Below, one piece after another: positions 57,561-64,000 of a stretch of 64,000 nt of DNA. The stretch lies in NCBI RefSeq assembly GCF_022267515.1, contig NZ_JAKFGB010000013.1, positions 1 to 64,000 of the forward strand, written 5' to 3'. Both the position numbers and the translations under genes were made by a program. Positions within the stretch are counted from its first letter, which is position 1; each line of letters starts with the position of its first letter. The DNA comes from Rubinisphaera margarita (GTDB lineage: Bacteria > Planctomycetota > Planctomycetia > Planctomycetales > Planctomycetaceae). The notes beneath the pieces are model-generated. The model was not told the DNA's origin and did no database searches. It saw only the letters and a list, made by a program, of their open reading frames with translations.

Positions 57561-57893
57561 CTAGTTGAACTTCTTCTTGCCTTCGGCCATCGGAACATCG
57601 CAAGCCAGATCGCACTGATCGTTGTCGCAATCGTCCTGCTGGTCGTTGTACTGAGAGCCGCGGGTGTAAGCCTTCGGCTGGTTGCCGACCTGCTTTGCAG
57701 CCGAGAATCCGGTGTACATGTAGGACTGGTTGACTTCGCCGATGGCGTCGCCAACATCGTTCAGTTCAGCAACAACAGCGTGCTGAATGGAGCTCAGACC
57801 GACGATCAGACCGATCACCAGCAGGGTGGCGACCAGAACGAGTTCAGCCGAAACGATGAAACCAGCTTCGTCATTAAGCAGTGCTTTAATCAT
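57561..57893 (-). CDS. Pilin-like small membrane protein, copy 2
   Basis: 110 aa, clear paralogue of the gene at 56707: MIKALLNDEAGFIVSAELVL, the same hydrophobic helix, NQSYMYTGFSAAK, and the tail DDCDNDQCDLACDVP. Differences concentrate in the stretch between helix and tail. Each copy has its own terminator, so the two are probably transcribed separately. The conserved C-x4-C-x3-C spacing in the tail suggests disulphides or metal binding. Function unknown. Confidence 0.72.
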   Translation of the reverse strand: MIKALLNDEAGFIVSAELVLVATLLVIGLIVGLSSIQHAVVAELNDVGDAIGEVNQSYMYTGFSAAKQVGNQPKAYTRGSQYNDQQDDCDNDQCDLACDVPMAEGKKKFN

Positions 57894-58300
57894 GAGGGGT
57901 TACCTTAATCTGTTGAGATTTCGATTTTGTGAAACTTTTTAGACTTGGTGCACTTCATGACTCAGTGCCTTGCGAATTTGCGGCTGGAAGCCGGAGTCTC
58001 ACTGGGGCGCCGAACCTTTGCCCCGACAGATGAGTAATGACGTGCGACTCACTTTTTTTTCCGGTGTCCGCTGGCCAGAACAGAAACCGAAACCTTCTTC
58101 GCTGCAGCGACGGGAAACCGTTTGAACGAAGCCAAAACGGCCATCCATTGGCTTCCCGTGCCTCCGACCGTGTTGCAGAAAAGCAACGTTGTCGGACAAC
58201 GGGTAGGAACATAATCGAAGGTGAACTTAAGGCAATATCCAATTTTACCGATCTTTCCTATTTTATCCAAATTTACCGATATTGTCGGTGAGAATGCCAA
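57894..58300. other. Intergenic region, locally AT-rich
   Basis: About 400 bases between the pilin-like gene (minus) and the radical SAM gene (plus). The part from about 58215 to 58285 is markedly AT-rich (TTTTACC, TTTCCTATTTTATCC) and may hold promoters. A 140-codon frame on the minus strand (58471-58049) is antisense to the next gene for much of its length and is not supported. Confidence 0.45.
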
Positions 58301-59182
58301 TTGACAAGCAGAAAAGACGTGATCCAAACCCCCGAAAATGGCGTCCTGGTGCAGGAAATACTGACCCGCTGCACGGGATATCTCGATCAGATTTCGTCCC
58401 ATTCCCTGCAGCCATACCGGGGCTGCAGTTTTGGCCGATCTCTTTGTGGAGTCGGGTGTTACGTCCAGCACAACTTTTTCGTCACCCGGGGGCGCCCCTG
58501 GGGGAGTTTCCTGGAGATCCGCCGCAATGCGGCTGAGGTTTATCTGCGGACGGTCGAGCGTGAACGTCGCTGGGCGAGCCGCCAGGAAAAAAAGTTTTCA
58601 GTTTTCTGCTCCAGTTCCACCGACCCCTTCGTTCCGCAGGAACGGAAGTCCGGCATCACTCGATCGGTCCTGATGGCGATGATGGAGCAGCCTCCGGAGG
58701 AATTGATCCTGCAGACCCACTCCGCCGATGTGGCCCGAGAGGGTCCGCTGCTCGCTCAGTTGCGGGAGCGAACGAAAGTTCGCGTGCATGTGTCGATCGA
58801 ATCAGACCGAGAGACTCTGCCGTCATTACCGCCCCCGGCGGCTTCGGTGGAGCGGCGGCTGGAAGCCTGCCGACAACTCACGCAGGCCGGCATTCGCGTT
58901 CTTGTGACCGTGGCTCCGTTGCTGCCGATCAAGCATCCCGAGAAATTCTTTGAACGAATCGCCGCCGTCGCGGATGGGGTGATCATCGATCACTTCATCG
59001 AAGGGGACGGCAGCCCGACCGGACAGCGGACCCGTAAAACGCCGCTGGTGGAAGCGATGCGAGCCGTCGATCCCGCGTCCGTGGAACTAGACTATCGGGA
59101 TCGCATGGTCGAAATCGCCCGCCAGGTTTTACCGGGAAGAGTGGGTGTCGGTCAGGACGGCTTTGCCGATCGTCTGTTTTGA
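58301..59182 (+). CDS. SPL-like radical SAM protein with atypical cysteine spacing
   Basis: 293 aa. QPYRGCSFGRSLCGVGCYVQ is the cluster-binding region; relatives have R-G-C-x3-C-x2-C-Y, whereas here the spacing is C-x6-C-x3-C. Other SPL-type features are KFSVFCSSSTDPFVPQERKS (SAM-binding region), LILQTHSADVARE, RVHVSIESD and VLVTVAPLLPIKHPE. A 4Fe-4S radical SAM enzyme of unknown substrate is the best call. The TTG start at 58301 is uncertain; a GTG at 58319 is equally possible. Confidence 0.82.
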   Translation: MTSRKDVIQTPENGVLVQEILTRCTGYLDQISSHSLQPYRGCSFGRSLCGVGCYVQHNFFVTRGRPWGSFLEIRRNAAEVYLRTVERERRWASRQEKKFSVFCSSSTDPFVPQERKSGITRSVLMAMMEQPPEELILQTHSADVAREGPLLAQLRERTKVRVHVSIESDRETLPSLPPPAASVERRLEACRQLTQAGIRVLVTVAPLLPIKHPEKFFERIAAVADGVIIDHFIEGDGSPTGQRTRKTPLVEAMRAVDPASVELDYRDRMVEIARQVLPGRVGVGQDGFADRLF

Positions 59183-59260
59183 TCGATCCACGAGGTTTTC
59201 GGGTCGACGCGGACTCTCGTTGCATACAATAAATCGAGTTTCGTCTGCCGGGAGTGCTTC

Positions 59261-59854
59261 ATGTCCGACCGTTTCCAATCCGATCTCCTCAGCCGCGTTC
59301 GTCAGGGCGACGAATCAGCCTGGCGGCACGTGATTGAAACCTATGAAGGGCGATTACAGGCCTTCGCGATCAGCAGGCTGGGAGACGCGGCTCTGGCGGA
59401 AGATGTGGTCCAGGAAACGTTCGTCGGCTTTCTGACCGGACTCCCGAACTACGATGAAGAACGGACCGCGCTGGAGTCATTCCTGTTCCGCATTGCCGCC
59501 TACAAGATTACCGATGTTCTGAGACGGCAGGGGCGTCGACAGACCTTCGCCATGACCGAGGGGGGACCGGAACTCAGCGGAGGAGCCCGCAAAGCATCCA
59601 GCATGGCCCGCAGCCGAGAAGGAGCTCAACAGAAGAAGCGACATCTGGAAGAGACGTTGCGGGACCAGATCCGCTCCTGGATTCAGGAAGCACAATACGA
59701 GCGGCTGCAGTGTTGTGAGTTGCTGTTTGTCCGTGGCTGGCCGAACAAGGTGGTGGCCGAGTCGTTGGATCTGACCGAGCAGCAGGTCGCCAACCATAAG
59801 CAGGCGCTGTTGCAGAAACTGAAAAAGCACGATCTTCCAGAACTGGCGCAGTGA
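59261..59854 (+). CDS. ECF-like RNA polymerase sigma factor
   Basis: 197 aa. Region 2 begins RVRQGDESAWRHVIETYEGR and DAALAEDVVQETFVGFLTG; region 4 ends ERLQCCELLFVRGWPNKVVA and LDLTEQQVANHKQALLQKLK, the helix-turn-helix that reads -35 elements. The link between the two is long and basic. No anti-sigma factor or kinase gene adjoins; planctomycetes often encode such lone ECF factors. GGGAG precedes the ATG. Confidence 0.9.
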   Translation: MSDRFQSDLLSRVRQGDESAWRHVIETYEGRLQAFAISRLGDAALAEDVVQETFVGFLTGLPNYDEERTALESFLFRIAAYKITDVLRRQGRRQTFAMTEGGPELSGGARKASSMARSREGAQQKKRHLEETLRDQIRSWIQEAQYERLQCCELLFVRGWPNKVVAESLDLTEQQVANHKQALLQKLKKHDLPELAQ

Positions 59855-60001
59855 GCGGGAACAGCTGCTCGCGTTAGACCAATGCCCTCCCGATAATGTA
59901 CAGTACCAGATGCTTTGGCACTCGACCTAGAATCGTGCTGAACTGGAATCCTCGGAAGCGGATTCCGCGACACCAACGAGGCTTCCGGAAAGTATGACAC
60001 G

Positions 60002-61252
60002 ATGATTTCACCGGACGACGAACAATACGAAGACGACCAGAACTTTGACAGCGTGGAATCGGCTCTTGCAGCCATCCGCGAGGGAAAGGCGGTCATCGTC
60101 GTTGATGCCCGGGATCGGGAAAACGAAGGCGACTTCATCTGCGCCGCGGAAACGATCACGCCGGAACTGGTCAACCTGATGCTTCGGCATGGGGCAGGCG
60201 TGCTCTGCGTTCCGCTTGTGGACGATGTGGCTCATCGGCTGCATTTGAGTTTCGCAGCCGGGCAGGACCCGAACACGAGTCCTCATCACACCAACTTTCT
60301 GGTCCAGGTCGACCACCGCGACGCTGGGACCGGCGTCAGCGCGGAAAACCGCGCGCGAACGATTCGGGCCCTGGCCGATCCCCATTCGGAACCGGCTCAC
60401 TTCGTCCGTCCCGGGCACATTTCGCCTCTCCTCGCCAAAGAAGGAGGCGTGTTGCGACGGGCCGGGCACACTGAAGCCACCATCGATCTGATGCGTCTGG
60501 CCGGCATGCGTCCCGTGGGAGCGCTGATCGAAATTCTGAGTCCGACCGGATCCGGCATGGCGACGTTGCCGGAGCTTCGTCAGATTGCCGAGCAGTTCGA
60601 ACTGCCGCTGATTTCGATTTCGCAGCTGATCCACTACAGACGTCAGCGGGAGCAGCTGATTCACCGTGTCGCCGAGGTGCCGATCAAGACCCGAGACTTC
60701 GGCACGCCGACCTTCATCGGCTACAAAGTCGATCATGAAGACCAGGAGCCGCTGGCCATGGTCTGGGGAGACCTGCAGTCGGTCGAAGCTCCGCTGATTC
60801 GCATGCATTCGTCCTGTTTCACCGGCGACATCGTGGGCTCGCTCCGCTGCGACTGCGGCGACCAGCTGCACATGGCGATGTCGATGATCGTCAACGAAGG
60901 AGCGGGCGCGGTTGTTTATCTCCCGCAGGAAGGCCGCGGCATCGGGCTGAACGCCAAACTGCAGGCCTATCAGCTGCAGGACCAGGGATACGACACGGTC
61001 GAAGCCAATGTCCAGCTCGGCTACAAGCCAGACCTTCGCGACTTCATGGTCGGCCTGCAGATTCTGAAAGACTTGGGACTGAAGAAGATCCGTCTGCTGA
61101 CGAATAACCCGAAGAAGACCGAATCGTTCCAGAAGTGGGTCGATCTGGTCGTCGTCGAACAGCTGCCGATTATCGCCCCGCCGGACGAGAACCGCGCCAA
61201 ATACCTGGCAACCAAACGCGACAAAATGGGACACCGACTTCCACTGCAGTAG
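60002..61252 (+). CDS. ribBA: RibBA, bifunctional DHBP synthase / GTP cyclohydrolase II
   Basis: 416 aa. The N-terminal half is 3,4-dihydroxy-2-butanone-4-phosphate synthase (VVDARDRENEGDFICAAE, DHRDAGTGVSAENRARTI, RRAGHTEATIDLMRLAG), which splits ribulose 5-phosphate. The C-terminal half is GTP cyclohydrolase II, with zinc cysteines in CFTGDIVGSLRCDCGDQ, YLPQEGRGIGL and LLTNNPKKTE. Together they make both riboflavin precursors. No other rib gene adjoins and I see no FMN riboswitch in the short leader, so it appears to be a stand-alone gene. Confidence 0.97.
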   Translation: MISPDDEQYEDDQNFDSVESALAAIREGKAVIVVDARDRENEGDFICAAETITPELVNLMLRHGAGVLCVPLVDDVAHRLHLSFAAGQDPNTSPHHTNFLVQVDHRDAGTGVSAENRARTIRALADPHSEPAHFVRPGHISPLLAKEGGVLRRAGHTEATIDLMRLAGMRPVGALIEILSPTGSGMATLPELRQIAEQFELPLISISQLIHYRRQREQLIHRVAEVPIKTRDFGTPTFIGYKVDHEDQEPLAMVWGDLQSVEAPLIRMHSSCFTGDIVGSLRCDCGDQLHMAMSMIVNEGAGAVVYLPQEGRGIGLNAKLQAYQLQDQGYDTVEANVQLGYKPDLRDFMVGLQILKDLGLKKIRLLTNNPKKTESFQKWVDLVVVEQLPIIAPPDENRAKYLATKRDKMGHRLPLQ

Positions 61253-61361
61253 ACCGGCAGTGACGTGTAAGCGAAGGCGGGGTTTCGTCTCGACGCACCG
61301 TGCCTCCCGTAACGGCAAGAGAGCCTCAACCAGGGTTGACTGGCGAAGACTGCGCTCTGAT

Positions 61362-63440
61362 TTACTTCATCAAACCGCATTGACGCAGCAGGGCTGTCGG
61401 GTCTGGCTCGCGGCCGCGGAAGTCGCGGTAGATGTCCATCGGATGTCGGCTGCCCCCCTCAGAGAGGATCGTATCTCGGAAGCGCCGGCCGACTTCGGTA
61501 ATGGCGTCGTCGTTGTCGAGCCCGGCTTCTTCAAACGCCGCAAACGCATCGGCAGACAGGACTTCCGCCCACTTGTAGCTGTAGTAGCCGGCCGCGTATC
61601 CGCCAGAGAAGATGTGCTGGAAGGAGCAGAGCATTCGGTCTTCGGGCAGCATCGGCATGATTGACGTCTTGTCCATCACCCGTTTCTGCACGTCGAAGAT
61701 CGAGTTGTAGCCCTGCGGATCGAACTCGGTGTGCAGCAGCATGTCGGTCATGCCGAAGGTCAACTGCCGTAGAGTGTTCGAGCCGGCCCGGAAATGACGG
61801 GCTTTCACAATCTTGTTGAAGAGATCATCCGGCAGCGGTTCTCCGGTTTCCACATGTGCGGTCATGCCGATCAGCGTTGGCTTGTGATAGCACCAGTTTT
61901 CCATGAACTGGCTGGGGAGTTCGACGGCATCCCATTCGACGCCATTAATGCCGGCGACATCCGGTTCGTTGACGGTTGTCAGCATGTGCTGCAGGCCGTG
62001 GCCAAACTCGTGAAACAGCGTCTCGACTTCCCGGAAGGTCATCAGCGAGGGCTGATCGCCGATCGGAGGCGTGCAGTTACAGACCAGATGAGCGACCGGA
62101 ACCTGCAGTCCGTCCTGGAGATGCCGCCGATTCAGGCAGACGTCCATCCACGCGCCGCCCCGCTTGTTCTCGGGTCGCGAGTACGGATCGTAGAAGAACC
62201 CGGCGATCGGCTCGTCGTTCTTGAAGACGGTGAAAAACCGGACGTCTTTATTCCAGAACGCGACATCCCCTTCGGTCTGACGGATCTGCACGTCGAAGAG
62301 CCGTTCGATCAACTGAAACAACCCATTGAGCACCCGCTCGTGCTGGAAATACTCACGGAGCGTTTCTTCGGTCACTTCGTACCGTTTCTCGCGGAGTCGT
62401 TCGGCCCAGAAGGCGATGTCCCAATGCTTGAGATCGCCGACGACGCCCTCGGCGTCTGCCATGACCTGCAGTTCGGAAAGGTCTTCTTTGGCCGGTTCAA
62501 TTGAGTGCGTTCGCAGTGTTTCGAACATCTCGTTGACGGCACCGACGTTCTCGGCCATTTTCTCGGCGAGGCTGACTTCGGCGTAGTTCTCATAGCCGAG
62601 CAACCGGGCCTGTTCGCGACGCAGTTCGAGAATGCGATTGCAGAGTTGTGTGTTATCGAAGGAGCCGGACGAGGCCCGCGAAATATAAGCGAGATAGGTT
62701 TCCTTACGCAGTTCCGGATTGCGGCAGTGCTGCCAGAACGGCTGGACGATGGGAACTTCGAGTGTGATCCGCCACGGGCCGCTCTCGGCGGTGGACGCGG
62801 GATCTTCGGCTCCACGTGCCGCGTTGTGGGCCTGACTCGTCAGCTTCTTGAGGCTGGCCGGCCAACCTTCGGCATCTTTCGGATCGGTGACCGTGAGGTG
62901 ATAGGCCTTAGTCGCATCGAGCACGTTGTTGGAGAACTTGTTAGACAACTGAGACAACTCGTGCGTCATCTCGTTGAAGCGTTCCTTCTGGTCAGCCGGC
63001 AGGGCGACACCGGAAAGCTCCGCGGAGAGGAGTCGCTGTTCAATGATTCGCTGACGGGTCGAACCGAGAGACTCCCAGTCCGCGGACTCGCGAATCGCCT
63101 TGAGTTCCCGATAGACCGGTTCACTCTGACTGACACGAATCCCGAACTTCACGACGTCCGGCAGGACCTTTTCGTAAGCCTCCCTCAGCTCGGGCGAGTT
63201 GTTCACACTGTTGAAGTGTCCGACCGGCTTCCAGGTCTGTTCGAAGAGACGGTCGATTCTGTGCAGCGGCCCAAACAGATCGTCCCAGCCGGGATGTTCG
63301 AGGGCTTCGACCTGATCGAAAAGTGCCGAGGCCTGTTCCAGCATGGCCTTCACGGCTGGTTCGACATGTTCGGCTCGAATATCGCTGTATCGCGGGAGGC
63401 CGGCAGCCTGCATCAGTGGATTTTCGGAGACCTGTTCCAT
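61362..63440 (-). CDS. M3 family oligopeptidase (oligopeptidase A-like)
   Basis: 692 aa, usual length for oligopeptidase A/PrlC. The active site is HEFGH in VETLFHEFGHGLQHML with the downstream glutamate region WDAVELPSQFMENWC. The N-terminus ENPLMQAAGLPRYSDI and AEHVEPAVKAML are typical. It degrades short peptides in the cytoplasm, including cleaved signal peptides. AAGGAT before ATG 63440 supports the start. Ordinary copy, ending close to ribBA in convergent arrangement. Confidence 0.95.
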   Translation of the reverse strand: MEQVSENPLMQAAGLPRYSDIRAEHVEPAVKAMLEQASALFDQVEALEHPGWDDLFGPLHRIDRLFEQTWKPVGHFNSVNNSPELREAYEKVLPDVVKFGIRVSQSEPVYRELKAIRESADWESLGSTRQRIIEQRLLSAELSGVALPADQKERFNEMTHELSQLSNKFSNNVLDATKAYHLTVTDPKDAEGWPASLKKLTSQAHNAARGAEDPASTAESGPWRITLEVPIVQPFWQHCRNPELRKETYLAYISRASSGSFDNTQLCNRILELRREQARLLGYENYAEVSLAEKMAENVGAVNEMFETLRTHSIEPAKEDLSELQVMADAEGVVGDLKHWDIAFWAERLREKRYEVTEETLREYFQHERVLNGLFQLIERLFDVQIRQTEGDVAFWNKDVRFFTVFKNDEPIAGFFYDPYSRPENKRGGAWMDVCLNRRHLQDGLQVPVAHLVCNCTPPIGDQPSLMTFREVETLFHEFGHGLQHMLTTVNEPDVAGINGVEWDAVELPSQFMENWCYHKPTLIGMTAHVETGEPLPDDLFNKIVKARHFRAGSNTLRQLTFGMTDMLLHTEFDPQGYNSIFDVQKRVMDKTSIMPMLPEDRMLCSFQHIFSGGYAAGYYSYKWAEVLSADAFAAFEEAGLDNDDAITEVGRRFRDTILSEGGSRHPMDIYRDFRGREPDPTALLRQCGLMK

Positions 63441-63707
63441 CGTCGTTATCCTTCCCGATCAGCCATTCCGGCCGACCTCCATACCTTCAATTCGTTGTTC
63501 CGTCGTTCGATTCTTCGAGTGTGATGACTTCCGGACTTGCAGACAAGAGAGGGCTCAACTGCGAGTTTAAGAAGAAATCTGAATATGTTTTCGCTATTAT
63601 TTAAGGAAATCTGCTTTCGGGAGCTCCGCGATCGAATAAGCTGCAGTTGATACACCCCTCATTTTTGTGCCCGCCCTCGGCCCGGTACTGTACCCAAAGG
63701 ACGTCCT
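63441..63707. other. Divergent promoter region
   Basis: About 270 bases between the oligopeptidase (minus) and the last gene (plus). Around 63570-63620 it is AT-rich. No supported gene or clear hairpin. Confidence 0.45.
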
Positions 63708-64000
63708 ATGGCCCGCCTTCTCCCCCTTCTGCTGTCCGCCGCGTTTCTACTTCCACTGTTCGCTGGAACATCCCTGAAGGCTCAGCCAGCCGCTGAAGCT
63801 GATGCCGACGCCGGTGTGATCGTCGACTCGTCGATGCTGAAATTGCCGGAATTCGATCCTCAGGCTCCTCCCGAGGAAACCCTGAAGACTGTCGAAGGCC
63901 TCTGGCAGACCCGCATCGATGTCGAAACCCCAACTGAGGCCAACCTGCTGAAGGTGCGGGTGCTGGAACACATCATTAAAGGCGCCGAAGCGATTGTCGG
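63708..64000 (+). CDS. Secreted protein, N-terminal part (truncated by window end)
   Basis: 97 codons open from ATG 63708 to the window edge. ARLLPLLLSAAFLLPLFAG ending near LKAQ is a signal peptide. The mature start is acidic and alanine-rich (PAAEADADAGVIVDSS), followed by LPEFDPQAPPEETLKTVEGL and a helical LLKVRVLEHIIKGAEAIV. The layout resembles the N-terminal helix before a thioredoxin-like domain in planctomycete TlpA-type proteins, but the diagnostic part is beyond the edge, so the family is open. Confidence 0.7.
   Translation, partial: MARLLPLLLSAAFLLPLFAGTSLKAQPAAEADADAGVIVDSSMLKLPEFDPQAPPEETLKTVEGLWQTRIDVETPTEANLLKVRVLEHIIKGAEAIV

Noticed and set aside
58049..58471. 140-codon minus-strand frame before the radical SAM gene
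   Set aside because: Half antisense to that gene and unlike a protein in composition.
59855..60001. FMN riboswitch before ribBA
   Set aside because: The 147-base leader shows none of the conserved RFN stems and is too short for one plus an expression platform.
60008..61318. 436-codon minus-strand frame
   Set aside because: Antisense to ribBA, which is certain.

Overview
The window is G+C-rich bacterial DNA that looks like a planctomycete chromosome (Planctomycetota, perhaps a Rubinisphaera/Planctomicrobium-like member of Planctomycetaceae; the genus is a guess). The evidence is a set of lineage-typical genes: a DUF1559 prepilin-like protein, a DUF1501 TAT-exported protein, a DUF1080 protein, a formylglycine-type sulfatase, a secreted lactonase-fold propeller, a Ser/Thr kinase with a planctomycete-style N-terminus, a lone ECF-like sigma factor, and many secreted proteins of unknown role. 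It reads as core and housekeeping chromosome. I see no prophage, insertion sequence, CRISPR array or rRNA operon.

Layout. 1-10.5 kb: M20 peptidase, small zinc-ribbon membrane protein, aldose epimerase, larB and an ADP-dependent NAD(P)HX dehydratase ending at a clear terminator, an FtsQ-like division protein, an M50/HlyD-type membrane protein, and a secreted gluzincin. 10.5-21.5 kb: OPT transporter followed by a cytochrome P450, csrA, a receiver-ATPase regulator, a ROK fructokinase, membrane proteins, an FKBP isomerase and a Ser/Thr kinase. 21.6-29.5 kb: a decayed toxin-antitoxin locus, DUF1963, DUF3124, HdeD-like, DUF1080 and NHL-type propeller genes, a VOC protein, and a NADAR gene followed by a 59-codon stub of an ADP-ribosylglycohydrolase-like gene. 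29.7-38.5 kb: two related hybrid histidine kinases flank a secreted propeller lactonase, followed by tRNA-Ala(GGC) and a DUF1501 gene. 38.5-51 kb: Cys-rich membrane protein, a hydrolase-fold protein without a serine nucleophile, sulfatase, a VWA/STN-like protein followed by a TPR/DUF2135-like protein, a PA0069-type radical SAM enzyme, a soluble histidine kinase, a PH/zinc-ribbon membrane protein and a TPR lipoprotein. 51-64 kb: rpsU, the DUF1559 protein, a small planctomycete protein followed by mreB-mreC-mreD, two tandem pilin-like genes, an SPL-like radical SAM protein with unusual cysteine spacing, an ECF-like sigma factor, ribBA, an M3 oligopeptidase, and the start of a secreted protein.

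Genes that plausibly work together are mreB/mreC/mreD (cell shape, coupled by close spacing and an ATGA overlap), larB with the NAD(P)HX dehydratase (both act on nicotinamide-dinucleotide chemistry), and the VWA/STN protein with its TPR/DUF2135 neighbour. That last pair is the most unusual locus: the first gene ends in an A9 run containing the heptamer A-AAA-AAC, and the -1 frame is open from there into the second gene. This could be programmed frameshifting, a homopolymer error or chance. Where a start differs from the longest possible reading frame, it was chosen from a Shine-Dalgarno match, a signal peptide or the family's usual N-terminus, and the entry says so.
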